Shown here: piece by piece, positions 1 to 9,215 of the stretch | How the letters are laid out: every line of letters starts with the position of its first letter | How positions within the stretch are numbered: position 1 is the stretch's first letter | NCBI GenBank assembly: GCA_009760855.2 | Contig: WPIO01000344.1 | Span: forward strand, 1-64,000 | Direction of reading: 5' to 3' | DNA length: 64,000 bases | Origin: Cristatella mucedo | Lineage: Eukaryota > Bryozoa > Phylactolaemata > Cristatellidae | The notes under the pieces: generated by a model | What the model was told of the DNA's origin: nothing | Databases searched by the model: none | Seen by the model: only the letters and a program-made list of their open reading frames with translations | Made by a program: the position numbers and the translations under genes

Positions 1-24
1 TATCCAGATGAATGTGATATTTAA
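1..24 (+). pseudogene. 3' end of AT-rich element gene (second copy at 15,318-15,542)
   Basis: The first eight codons end in TAA and encode a tail of the form Y-x-DECDI. The same tail, with one base difference over 26 bases, ends the frame at 15,318-15,542. The remainder of this gene lies left of the window. A further frame starts at 49, leaving a 24-base gap, which is the tight packing of a virus or large transposon rather than of animal genes. Function is not recognised. Confidence 0.5.
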
Positions 25-48
25 GCACAAACGATAGTTATGTGAGAA

Positions 49-371
49 ATGGCAGACGTAACAGCAAAACTTGATTAAAAATAAAAGCTAAAGTTGATGC
101 TCTTCTAGATAAACCTGGAGAAATCGCTGGTTATACTACACGGATTGCAGGTCAATTTTCAACACTTTCTACTGTTATCTCAGGAGCATCTGGAGTTAAA
201 CCTGATATCTCTGGAATCGTCAAAGATGAATGTTATGCAGTTCTACCGGATATTTCTGATGGTTCAAGTGCGATACATAAAGCAAACACAGCAGCACTAG
301 CAACACAGGCACAAATATCTGCTGACGCACCTGCTTCTGCACGAACTATTGTTCAACTAATTTTGATATAA
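49..371 (+). pseudogene. Decayed small AT-rich ORF, unrecognised
   Basis: An ATG at 49-51 opens a frame that stops at 76-78. The phase-shifted frame from 75 is open to TAA at 369-371 and has coding-like composition, rich in Ala, Ser, Asp, Ile and Thr (for example GEIAGYTTRIAGQF and DISGIVKDECYAVL). The simplest reading is one small gene of about 105 codons with an early frameshift. There is no transmembrane stretch or cysteine cluster, and no family I recognise. It follows closely on the gene ending at 24, as in a compact multi-gene element. Confidence 0.45.
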
Positions 372-434
372 ACAAAATAAAAATAACATTACAGAAAATA
401 GATTCAGTTTAAACAAGAGCTAAATATTGTCTTA

Positions 435-772
435 ATGAAGCACAAGGACAACAGTATTCAAACTTTAAAATCTGTTCTTATCCAATGGGTTGAAACAACG
501 ATATTAGGTCAACTTTGTTAGATGCTGTCAAAATAGTACTAGAATACAAAGCACTAAGAATCAATCGCTCTGAACATATTCACTAAAGTTAGCGATGGTT
601 CAATCTTTGAAGAGTTCCTCAAAGACTTAAAAACAGAAAAGATAGCCTGAAATCTTAAGCATACTTTAAATTAACAGAATTAAGTAAACAATTATAGACC
701 GAAATAGATGCTGGAAAGAGTGGTGAACTATCAGAAGAATTGATTGAAGAGACTATCGATTACAAGATTTAA
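435..772 (+). pseudogene. Decayed AT-rich coding remnant, unrecognised
   Basis: Two short open stretches remain. The ATG frame at 435-521 has a coding-like run (SVLIQWVETTILGQL) and ends in TAG. A second stretch at 668-772 is acidic and helix-like (GELSEELIEETIDYK), interrupted by TAG at 695-697 and ending in TAA at 770-772. They are in different frames, so this could be one broken gene or two. Function is unknown. It faces a minus-strand remnant just downstream, so the two would be convergent. Confidence 0.3.
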
Positions 773-861
773 AAATCACTAACATCAGCACCAGGAGGAT
801 GACCAACCCCAAAAGATAAATTGTATCAGCAGGTGTCGTTTGTAGTATCAGTAGGTGTTTT

Positions 862-1038
862 TTAATTAGTTGTAGGTATTATATCAGTATAATCAACTTC
901 CTCTGGACCATAACCTAATTCAGGTATATAAATTAAAGAAGGATCTACAAAATATTTTGTCTTTGGATTTGATTAGATTAAATTTTTTACAATACTAATT
1001 TCCATATTATCTTTATCAGTAATAAAAGTAGTATCCAT
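862..1038 (-). pseudogene. Decayed minus-strand AT-rich ORF, unrecognised
   Basis: Reading the minus strand from an ATG at 1,038-1,036, the frame runs to TAA at 864-862 with one internal TAA after about 24 codons. The second half is proline- and tyrosine-rich (IYIPELGYGPEEVDY). AT content matches the neighbouring remnants. I recognise no domain. Its 5' side is next to the SINE at 1,098-1,212, which may have separated it from the minus-strand remnants above 1,213. Confidence 0.35.
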
Positions 1039-1097
1039 GGGTAAATAATTAAAACTAAATTGAATGTATGCATTTTAAATATAAATATAATTCATTT

Positions 1098-1212
1098 ATA
1101 TAGTGCCCTAAGTGATCTTAATCTCTATTCATGCGCTTCACATATGCCTCGAAGCTCAAGCTCACGACCTCGGTCAGACCTTGGTCAGGGCGATTACCTT
1201 AGCCACAGGACC
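1098..1212 (-). mobile_element. tRNA-derived SINE, copy 1 (minus orientation)
   Basis: The reverse complement shares, in order, an A-box-like start (GTGGCTAAGG), GACCAAGG, a decayed B-box region, GCATATGTGAAGCGC, and the body motif TAGAGATTAAG followed by GGCACTATA. The same series occurs in plus orientation at 21,364-21,480 and, more diverged, at 20,768-20,890. A tRNA-like pol III head plus an unrelated body defines a SINE. It is GC-richer than the AT-rich island around it, so it probably inserted after the island arrived. I see no clear target-site duplication. Confidence 0.65.
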
Positions 1213-1573
1213 AAACAAGCTCGGCATTTCCATTAGAATATTTACCAAATCTAGATTTTTCAATGATATTAGTTACTTGAAAATGTTGATTATCAACATG
1301 TCCATATTTTATTGTAGGATTACTAAAACAGAGTTTAAATGAATTTTTAATTTTGGCTTAATACCTATAAATATAATATTTTCATTACTTAATGATGTTG
1401 TGTGAAAAAGTATACCTGCTTTAAAAGAATTTAAACTTTTAGTTGGTCAATCTTATATTTCAGGAATAGCAAAACAATGTGACATTATTAGATATAGAGA
1501 AATAAGAGAATAGGTGAAAATATCATCACCTTAACATTTAACATAGTGTTGAGAAGTAATCTATTTAAAATCG
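1213..1573 (-). other. AT-rich remnant with short minus-strand open stretches
   Basis: About 360 bases between the SINE and the next open frame. Short minus-strand runs still look protein-like, especially near 1,225-1,320 (for example VDNQHFQVTNIIEKS), but frames change repeatedly and stops of all three kinds occur. It is probably the decayed continuation of the minus-strand coding region at 1,574-2,553. No domain recognised. Confidence 0.3.
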
Positions 1574-1893
1574 CTAAATCGTATTATTAAAGTTGAGAAG
1601 AATGGTTTTTATATGTATATCTGAAAATTTAAATAAAGCATATCTATTATTGCGTTGAAATTTACTTGTATCTCAAATATTAATTACACTATTAACAGTC
1701 AAATTACCATTATATCAAATACTGCCAACATTACAACCAAAATAATATCATAGTATGGTATAGTTCCACATCTTAAGTAGAAATGAGGTGATAATCTTAA
1801 ATCAATTAAATCGTTTGGTAGATAATTATGAAAAATTGCATCATATCTTTCCATTTTCAATTTATTTGCAATTATTTTCCATTGATAGTTTTC
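1574..1893 (-). pseudogene. Minus-strand ORF open except for four in-frame TGA codons
   Basis: In this minus-strand frame, from just after a TAA at 1,896-1,894 down to TAG at 1,576-1,574, there are about 106 codons with no TAA or TAG. TGA occurs four times (lower coordinates 1802, 1748, 1715, 1673). In a sequence this AT-rich several TAA codons would be expected by chance. TGG is also used, for example at 1,768-1,766. The translation is asparagine-rich and coding-like around the TGAs. Either TGA was decoded as an amino acid (Trp in several known codes) or four sites decayed independently. The protein family is not recognised; the frame overlaps the next ORF by about 30 bases. Confidence 0.45.
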
Positions 1894-2131
1894 TTATTAT
1901 TATAATATACATCACCTTAATTTTCATCAAGATATTTTTTGTTGCAACACCACCTCCGTTAATAGCATCTGAAAAATTCACATACTTTTTAGAGTTCGCA
2001 GATAAATTACCAGTTATGTATTGAACTGAGTCATTCCTTACATAATTGCTATCAGCAAATAATTTATAACCAGATTCAAATAAATCAACAGTTTCTCCAA
2101 CATTTATTATTTTATTTAAATTGAAACTCAA
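1862..2131 (-). pseudogene. 89-codon AT-rich ORF, unrecognised
   Basis: The frame is open from an ATG at 2,131-2,129 to a stop at 1,864-1,862. The N-terminal 65 residues look like folded protein (for example INVGETVDLFESGYKLF and SANSKKYVNFSDAINGGG). The C-terminal tail of Ile and Lys looks like out-of-frame sequence, suggesting a frameshift near 1,895-1,920 into the frame at 1,574-1,893. No signal peptide or known motif. Probably the middle of a larger minus-strand gene that includes 2,157-2,553. Confidence 0.45.
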
Positions 2132-2156
2132 TGATCAATTCATTTTTAAAGTACTT

Positions 2157-2553
2157 CTACTTGACAGAATATTGTATCGCTATGTAAACAGTAATACTTA
2201 TTGGTTTAATTAACAATTTACTGTTAAATGGACATCGTTTTGGTAAGCCTACTACTTGTTTATGATTATTATCAAGAATAAAACTTCCACGTACAAAGTT
2301 GTTTGTTCTAGTTGGTTGGAAGATCAGGAGCAAGTATTGTTTTGATATTTTTACACATATAAGTTATTGTAGCTACAAATAAATCTTGTTTTGAAATTTC
2401 ATTTTCAAGACTGGAACTAAATTTATAATTTTGCGTTTGATCTAAAATCTTAATACAATTGAAATTTATTACTTCTACATTTCCATCTGATATTCTATTA
2501 AGATAACCAAGTTTTACACCATCGTTAGGATCGATTAAAATTTTTATAAATCA
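2157..2553 (-). pseudogene. Minus-strand coding remnant in two frames, unrecognised
   Basis: The upstream frame, about 2,553 down to TAG at 2,310-2,308, is open for 80 codons just inside a TGA, with runs such as KLGYLNRISDGNVEVINF. A second frame, about 2,320 down to TAG at 2,159-2,157, is open for more than 50 codons (VVGLPKRCPFNSKLLIK). The overlap near 2,308-2,320 fits a single gene with one frameshift. Together with 1,862-2,131 and 1,574-1,893 this gives about 1 kb of collinear minus-strand coding sequence. The family is unknown. Confidence 0.45.
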
Positions 2554-2558
2554 GATTT

Positions 2559-2586
2559 TAATAATTATATATATATATAATTATTA
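2559..2586. repeat. AT palindrome at the outer end of the left arm
   Basis: TAATAATTATATATATATAT followed by AATTATTA forms a near-perfect dyad. It lies exactly where similarity between the two inverted arms stops. On the other arm the break falls in the (TC)n(AT)n tract at 14,992-15,047. Palindromic AT-rich repeats are known breakpoints for double-strand breaks and inversions. Confidence 0.8.
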
Positions 2587-2925
2587 AATGTGCACACCAG
2601 GTTTAGTTTTTTGTGTTTTATATACTTTGTTTGCTTCTTCTAGCATTTCATTTATCTTACTTCTTCATTCCATTATTGTATCACATGCATAACAAATCTC
2701 TATAAGAAATATCTATAAATGAACTATCTAAATCTAGAATAGGTGTATCAAGGAGGTTCCACTTCAAATTACAAGTAGTTCGTTGAAACCAACTCTATTA
2801 TGTCTACCTTGTTTTCCAACATATTTTTTTCTAGGTGAATCAAAATCATTATTCATTATTCTTTTAACTTCAAAGGAAAGCATTTTTTGTCTTTGTTGTG
2901 AAGAATGTAATGTACCTCAATCAGT
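2587..2925 (-). pseudogene. AT-rich element gene remnant, left copy
   Basis: The reverse complement matches 14,650-14,992 along its length. Conserved coding-like runs in both include KQGRHN and NLL-x-TPI-x-DL-x-SSFI, in different frames, so both copies carry frameshifts. At one codon this copy has GGA where the right copy has TGA. No ATG-to-stop frame survives and no family is recognised. On this side the gene is followed, across the AT palindrome, by the minus-strand gene at 2,157-2,553. On the other side it is followed by different genes. Confidence 0.5.
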
Positions 2926-2926
2926 A

Positions 2927-3180
2927 ACTCCACAAAGTCATAAAGACATAGGGGTGTTACGCAGGAGAGTTTTGTATAGCGCACTCACAGCCTAAGCGGC
3001 TTTCGGTACGCATTCAGTAGCCAACAGACTTTATCTCACTCAACAAAGAGAAACTGGGAAGCATAGCAGAGTCAGGAGAGCAGTTGAGGTAGTGAGTAGC
3101 ATAGAAGTAGCAGTTCAGGACTGCTGAAAAAGATGTGCCGTAGTCGGCAGTTGGAGAGTAGATGTCGTTGCGTAAGAAGT
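2927..3180 (+). repeat. Dispersed repeat R1, copy 1
   Basis: About 250 bases running from near TAACTCCACAAAG to near GTTGCGTAAGAAG, with a central GCGGCTTTCGGTACGCATTC. Related copies are at 5,828-6,083 (nearly full length), from 15,603 (3' part) and 21,140-21,245 (5' part). The palindrome's right arm lacks it at the matching point: GTGAAG and TTAGGTAAA are only about 15 bases apart there. It therefore behaves like an insertion into the left arm. I see no terminal inverted repeats and no ORF. Confidence 0.6.
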
Positions 3181-3299
3181 TGTATACATTAGGTAAAAAT
3201 ATCTTCGCTGTAATAGATTAGTTAAATAATGGCCTGCATTTTAGTAAACAAAGGCATACAATTGACAATATATTAGTGATGAAAGTTTTTTCACGGTAC

Positions 3300-4210
3300 A
3301 ATATCGGTTAATTTTTGGACAACCGAAGGTGGAATCGAGGTTGGACAAAATTATGCGATGTCTTATCGGGGATAAACCTCATCACAGCATCTCAGAAATA
3401 GGTATTAGGATAGTCAATAGCGGTCGTTACGTTCATGCAAAGGCTGGGTAGAAAACATATTCTGATCACCACGAGCTTTAACGCAATAATTACGTGTTCT
3501 TACAAAAGCACGACCTCACAGTAACCTCACTCACGATCGACAATGCGATCCTAAATTGTATTCACGGGATAAATAGCAAATGTAATGTGTTCGTTATTTG
3601 ATTTAAAGTAATGTTACCGACGTTGTGAAAGCAAAGCATCGTAATAAATGGTATTCCGATCGTCAGCAGGGTTCACTTCGTGCATGCCTGTGATAGGTAC
3701 AAAACATGGTTGAGGTCCACATGCATTTATATGATGGTAACAATTTCATTAAGGCAGAGCATCACAGTATCTTTATCACAATTGACAGATCTGATCGCTT
3801 ATTTTTTATGTGTTTACTGGAAAACATAATGAAATCAGTTTGTAAGTAAATGCAAGTTACTGACATTATGAAAGCACAGGAAACTGCTAATCTGTACTAC
3901 GATCGTTGACTGCGATCGTTATGTTCATACCTGTGATCAGGTAGAAAACATTTCCAATCGCGACTTCCTTTAATGTGATGGTGGACTGTTTATAATAACA
4001 CGGCACTGCAGTAATTGCAATAACGGTCGAAAATGCCATCGTTTAATTTATTTTTGCAATGACTAGTGAACATACTCTGATCACATTGTAACTGCTTGCA
4101 CTGTACTCGACGACACGAGGCACATTATCGGTGAAGTTAGTATTACGACCGTCAACGGCAGTCAGTACGTTAATGGATGAAACGCATAGACAACATTTTC
4201 GGGTCGCTGT
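3300..4210 (+). repeat. Diverged ~242-bp tandem repeat, about four units
   Basis: A landmark of the form CGATCGT...GTTCATGC...TAGAAAACAT recurs near 3,415, 3,658, 3,900 and 4,143, a spacing of 242-243. Second landmarks keep phase: GAAAGCA near 3,628 and 3,870, and an AATTGACAG or CGATCGACA motif about 150 bases after the first. Units differ at many positions, so the array is old. No ORF of note. The inverted equivalent is in the right arm. Confidence 0.65.
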
Positions 4211-4234
4211 CGCCACTGTCTCTTGGCTGCATGT

Positions 4235-5815
4235 GGCGTCTTCACTTTTTAGAGCCCCTGCGAGCTTACACGTGCATCGGCGAGCAGCTGGGAGCTTCCA
4301 TGAGCTACGGCGAGCAGCCCAGAAGTACCACGAGCTGACGTGAGCTGCCTTGAGCTGAGGTCTCAATTTTTATGATCTGCCAATTCTGGGCTGGGAGCTG
4401 CAGCCTCTGGCTCGCGAGCTGCCAGGCTCCTGCCACGACCTACAGCGAGCTGCTGCGATCAGGTGGGAGCTACAACTAGCTGGGTAATGCTCTCACGGGC
4501 AGCCAGGAGGAGCCACAACGGCGAGCAGGTGCGACCTAATGAAAGCTACCGTGAGCTACAGTCTTCCTTTCTGCCACCTTTAAGCTTCGAACCACCGCCA
4601 CCCTGCCGTGGGCTGAAACCTCTTCCCAGTAAGATACCAAAACTCTGCTGCGAACCGTATCAGGCTGACAAAAGCTTCTTCTAGCTGCCGCGAGCTACCA
4701 CAAGCTGACACGAGCATAAGCAAGCAGCTCGTGCTGCCGTCTGAATTTCCCAGATCTGGTGCCTGTATGCTTTGAGCTGCAGGCTTTTGCTTGCAGAGAT
4801 TCCCAATCTCTGCCGCAAGCTGCCACAATCTGCCGCCAGCTGCTTTCTGCTTGAGCAAGCTGCCACGAGCTGTCTCAAGCTGCCGCGAGCTGCCGAAAGC
4901 TAACGTGAGCTGCCGTGAGCAACCGCTGGCTGCCGTCTTACATTCAGTGATGTTCCACCTCTTCACTATGAGCTGCTGCTTCCCTGCCGCGAGCTGCAGC
5001 TCTTCTCAGCAAGATGTAATATCTCTACCGCGAGCTGGCACTAGCTGCCATGACCTGGCGAGCTGCCACGAGCTGCTGCGAGCAGCCGTGAGTTAGCACA
5101 AGCTGCCGCGAGTTGTCTTGATCTTCACTTATCTGTCGCGAGCAGCTGTGAACCGAAGAAGCTACTTCGAAATGAGGCGAGATTATGCAAGCTACCGAGA
5201 GCCGACGGAAGATTTCGCGTGCTGCCGAGCTGGTGCTAGCTGTCACCACATGCTGAGAGCTTATCCCAACGAGTGGGAGCTGTCCTGACGTACATGCTCC
5301 AAAATGACACGACCTGCCGTGATCTGCCTCGACCTGCTGAGAGCTGTGACGAGCGGCTGGAGCAGCTGCGACATTTTCCGAGCCTGTAGGGGCTGCCGCA
5401 ACCTGCCTAGATGTGCCACCATCTGACATGAGCTGCCGTGAGCTGCCACAACTGCAACGACGTTCCGTGACCTGCACCACCCTTCAGCGAGCTTCCACGA
5501 GCTGCAACAACCGGCTGCAAGCTGTTAGGCCGCGAGCTTTCTCAACCAAGGTGACTCGAGCAGCCACGATCTGCGGCGATTAGCCGTGAGCTCTTGCGGG
5601 CTGTAGCGAGTTGACTGGAGCTTCCGCAAGTTGTCCCAAACTGGCCCATGCTGCTGCGAGCTGCAGTGAGCTGACTCGAGCTGCCTTGACCTGCCGCGGT
5701 CTGCCCATATTGTCCGAAAGCTGTTTCGATTTGCTACAAACTACCATGAGCTACCTTGACCTGCCTCGACCTGGTTCGAGCGAGTGGGAGCTGCCGTGAA
5801 CTTGTATGTGCTTGT
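4235..5815 (+). repeat. Degenerate 10-bp minisatellite (CGAGCTGCCG)n
   Basis: The motif (C/T)GAGCTGCC(G/A) recurs on a strict 10-base grid. For example, 4,861-4,940 reads TGCC/TGTC/TGCC at every tenth base, and the phase often resumes after interruptions. AGCT is self-complementary, so the repeat appears on both strands as GAGCTG/CAGCTC. It leaves several frames open at once, giving spurious frames of up to about 150 codons rich in Ala, Ser, Cys, Arg and Gln. Confidence 0.8.
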
Positions 5816-5827
5816 ATCTCTGTCTTT

Positions 5828-6083
5828 AACTCCACAAAGTCATCAAGACTATGTGGGTGTTCGGCAGGAGAGTTTTGTATAGCACAATCACAGCCTAAGC
5901 GGCTTTCGGTACGCATTCGATAGCCAACAGACTTCGTCTCACGCAACAAAGAGAAAGTTCAAAGCATGGCAAAGTCAGGAGAGCAGTTGAGGTAGTGAGT
6001 AGCATGAAACTAGCAGCTCATGATCACTGAAAAAGATGTGCCATTGTCGGCAGTAGGAGAGTAGTTGTCGTTGTGTAAGATTT
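5828..6083 (+). repeat. Dispersed repeat R1, copy 2
   Basis: Closely similar to 2,927-3,180 from TAACTCCACAAAG through GGCTTTCGGTACGCATTC to GTTGTGTAAGA. Its second half is also the start of the direct duplication that reappears at 15,603. It sits at the end of the 10-bp minisatellite block. Confidence 0.6.
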
Positions 6084-6389
6084 ATGTAAGCGAGTTTCAC
6101 GGTATAGGACCTGCAGAGATCAAGCTTTTGTCACTAACGATCTTAGAAGAGGAATGGGACAGCTAATTTATTGTCCACACAGGACCTGAGGGCGTGAACA
6201 AGCTGAAAGTGATGCAGCAGTTCAGCTGGGTACGAAGGAGCCTAGCCGTGGCTGGCCTTGTGGGACAGCGTGAAATCTTTTCTCTGTATCCGTTGCTCAA
6301 TCGGCATCCATCATAGCTCTTTTAGCAAATGAGACACATTTTCAAACTTCTAGGACTTGAAACTAGCCTTGCAGCCTTACTACGGCGAT

Positions 6390-6690
6390 AATCCTCAATA
6401 TGTAACGATGTACTGCAATCTGTCACAAGCTGAAGCGAGAAGCCACGATCAGCCTCGAGTTGCAGTGACCTGCCTCGACCTACCTCCAGCTGCCGCGAGG
6501 TAATGTGAGCATTCGATAGCTGCCGCCAGCTGCCGAGACCTGCTGTGATCTGCAGCAAGCTACTGCGAGATGCCACGAGCTTTCGCGACCTGTAGCTTGC
6601 TGCCTCAAGCTATATCGAGCTGCCACCTTACGACTGCAATCTGCGGTCTCTTTGCTGCGAGCTGCTTCCTCTATCCCGAAAGCAGCATGG
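6390..6690 (+). repeat. 10-bp minisatellite patch
   Basis: GATCTGCNGC and GAGCTGCCGC units recur at ten-base spacing. This is a smaller relative of 4,235-5,815 and has a direct counterpart at 16,060-16,360. Open frames here are products of the repeat. Confidence 0.65.
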
Positions 6691-6785
6691 TGAGGGGTGA
6701 CATGTATTGGGTCAGCATGCAAGCGTGATTAGTTTCGGCATTGACAGGGTTAAACTGCATAAGCACATGAAGGACGAATAATGGG

Positions 6786-7613
6786 CACCCAATCTATGCT
6801 GTCCAAAAAGAGGCGAGTTTTAAAATTATTTTTACGTGGTCAAGTCAGGGGATGTTCTGACGCAGGTCGGGACGGAGGTCCATGCTTTGGGAGCATACAA
6901 ACTATATGCTCAGTCTCCAACAGATTTCAGGTTTGTATGAGGTATTGCAAAACTGTAGAATTCTGAAAAGCAGGTGGTACGATGCCTTGTCTGGTGGGGA
7001 TTAGATACGTGAGGTAGGCTGGACCCAAAGAATGACTTGACCTAAAAGTGAGCGACAAAACCTTGAAGTCGATCCATTGCTTGACTAGTAGCCAGTGCTA
7101 GTCGACGAAAAGTGGTGTGATGTGGCAACTGCGACGCTCACGACAGACAATACTAGCTGCAGAGTTTTGCACAAGCTGTAATCGCCTCATTGCACATGCC
7201 AGTAGGCCAGTAAGCAGCTAGTTACCGAAATCATGTTAGGATTTCACAAATGCACGGACAAACTTAGACATGGTATCCTTATCCAAACAAGCCCGAATTG
7301 TAGCATTTTTTATTTTTATTTTTAGGTTCAATTTTAGCATTTTTATTATAGAAAAAATAGCCGATTTAAAAGCCTGATTAATACAGCAGAGTAGCAACCG
7401 TAATCGCATCAATCCAGCTGGCAGTAGGTAATAATGAATTGGCTGCAGTGGAACTAAAACCCACCACCTGAGTTGGGAATGCAAACACACAATCCCCCTG
7501 TCTAGGTAAGCTATCTGCTGCTCTCGGAGCCGGGAACTCAAGTACCAACAGATGTCACGACAGCCTTTAAGTTGACATTTAAAAAGAAGCCACGACTCTA
7601 GCTTGCTGCTCAC
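6786..7613 (-). mobile_element. CR1/L2-like LINE reverse transcriptase 3' fragment, copy A
   Basis: Minus-strand translation shows the ordered landmarks of a CR1/L2-clade ORF2 C-terminus. These are DKDTMSKFVRAFVKS (7,236-7,285), RRLQLVQNSAASIV (about 7,150-7,190), the ITPL then HWLLVKQWIDFKVL segment (about 7,050-7,120), GPAYLTYLIPT (about 6,990-7,025), and APKAWTS followed by VRTSPDLTT (about 6,850-6,893). Known family members read RLQLVQNAAARLL, LHWLPV-x-x-RI-x-FK, AP-x-YLSDLL and AP-x-LWNSLP at these places. Stops and frameshifts show it is dead. The fingers/palm core with the catalytic residues is not seen here. Upstream, 7,300-7,400 holds an A-rich patch and a weak FKSA run. Confidence 0.75.
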
Positions 7614-8672
7614 AGAATGTTCTCAGTCCGAGTTTAAATTGTCTCCCATAGGGTCCTTTGTCTCTAAATAATTGCCTTACAACCGCGTACACGAACTTAT
7701 CCCAAAATTTACCTGCTAATAAAAAAAAAAATAAACCTCCAATTTCTTCCCTTGTTCTAAAGAAGAAGAGTATCTGTGAGTTATTCGAGAAAAGCAGGTA
7801 TTTTTAACTTAGGAGCATGGATGAAACATAATAGATTCTTAAATGATGAGAAACTCTTATTGCAGTCCTTGCACCTTCACAACTGAGAACACTTGAGTAC
7901 CTTCATATCACTTGTCGATAGAGCTTCAAGGGCATGTGAGACAGTTTCTAGCTATCGGCCTGCCGGTAACTAAAGTCCTCAAAACCATTTAGGAGATACC
8001 GACGAGCATTGGAAGTTTAGGTTCCTATAAACTGTATATGGTACAGCTGGTCTAATTCTACCGGGAAGAACGATTCACGACCTTGCCGGGTACATCAGCA
8101 GCAGCAGCAGAAGGAATTCAATTCTGCCAAGGGCTTTAATCAGTAGATTTCCATCCAAGCTCACTACTTCCAAGCTATTTATGAAGACAACAGTAAAAGA
8201 AACAACAATCTCTAAGAGGGGCAGCTACCACGAGCGACTGCTGCCCCTCACATGCCATCGCACAGTCTATATCAGATATTTATATATGCTTGTCGTCCCG
8301 GCAGCACCACTGATTACACGTACAAGTAGTGTGCCCAGCTATGAGGCCTATCATGTTTACTAGGAATATTCGGAACCTTTCCATCTTAATAGGATGCATT
8401 TGGTATCTCATTCGGCCACTGTTAGGGAGTCTGCCAAAGATCTTTTTTATGTTGCATAAAAAGAGGAGGCATGTCTGATCGAACGGCATCGTAACGAAGC
8501 GTTTAAGTTTTTCAGTCTATTTCGTTGCCTCTATCAAGAAAAGACGGCCACAATCCTCCACAATTCACTGCAATCTTCAGGCTTCTAGGGCTGTACACAA
8601 AAGTACTTTTACGCGATCCACCTGCACGGCCACGGGGGGCCAAGGATCTGCCAACGCATTAAAACCAATCCC
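7614..8672. other. Conserved repeat block of unknown identity (three copies)
   Basis: This block recurs directly at about 17,276-18,360 and inverted at 10,059-10,900. Shared landmarks are a short (CAG)n at about 8,098-8,111, AGGGGCAGCTACCACGAG, and CACTGATTACACGTACAAGTAG. The minus-strand frame at 8,280-8,489 is kept almost intact in B (18,010-18,219), but the copies are young and no family is recognisable. It may be the 5' part of the adjacent LINE or a different element. Confidence 0.5.
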
Positions 8673-9049
8673 ACAAAAGTAAGCTTTATCCTCCACTGCA
8701 TGTTTGGTATGTTCGTAGGTCTCTATATACGTGACTCTACACCACCATGAAGATTAAGGTGTGATGCATGAGAGCTTCCTGCAGCTCGCTCAAAGGCATA
8801 AGCAGCGTTTGCTCTTCATCCTTTAGGAAGCAGACAATGGATTTAAACAATTTTTAAAACGAAAAAAAACAGGAAAAATATCAGACGCGATAAAAAAAAG
8901 TCATGACTAATGTAGATCGAACGTAATTAATGTATGATGACTGGAAAGAACGATTCAGAGATACCGGCATGTGCTCAGACACTGTCTTAGCACTTGAGTT
9001 GTGTAATCGGGTCCCCTAGAGGTTAGCTAAATGATAAGAGAGTCAGAAG
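8673..9049. other. Spacer of the palindrome, left part
   Basis: Matches 18,410-18,760 in copy B. It contains no convincing frame or motif. It is single-copy with respect to the palindrome because it lies between the arms. Confidence 0.5.
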
Positions 9050-9215
9050 AGCCAGTGGCACGAAGGCACTGATTAGGAAGTAGCTAGGATAGGTAGAAGC
9101 CAGAGCACGAGAGTAAATGAACTTGAAAGTGAGCGATAAATCTTAAAATTTATTTGATTCTTGATTGAAAGCTAATGAAGGTCACTAAGAAATGGAATAA
9201 TGTTGCGATCGCGAT
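9050..9215 (-). mobile_element. Truncated LINE 3' fragment in copy A
   Basis: Similar to 18,760-18,950, where minus-strand translation gives the LINE 'LHW...KKR...F' region and a following GLA-x-T segment. In copy A the LINE is cut near 9,215 and joined to a plus-strand LINE fragment. In B the same LINE continues to 19,275. A therefore most likely suffered a deletion of about 0.95 kb. Confidence 0.55.

Larger units (their letters stand above)
2587..8672 (+). repeat. Left arm of a large imperfect palindrome
   Basis: Long stretches are the reverse complement of 10,059-14,998 in collinear order. Matches I followed by eye are 2,600-2,920 with 14,660-14,990; 3,180-4,050 with 12,690-14,680; 4,100-5,050 with 11,410-12,390; 5,984-6,070 with 11,240-11,325; 6,560-6,680 with 11,140-11,220; and 7,340-8,672 with 10,059-11,110. 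The left arm has extra sequence, mainly the R1 repeat at 2,927-3,180 and much of 5,050-7,230. Confidence 0.8.

Noticed and set aside
4043-5799. Several frames of up to 151 codons rich in Ser, Arg, Gln, Ala and Cys
   Set aside because: Products of the 10-bp minisatellite, which leaves many frames open on both strands at once. The same holds for 11,346-12,123 and 16,012-16,392.
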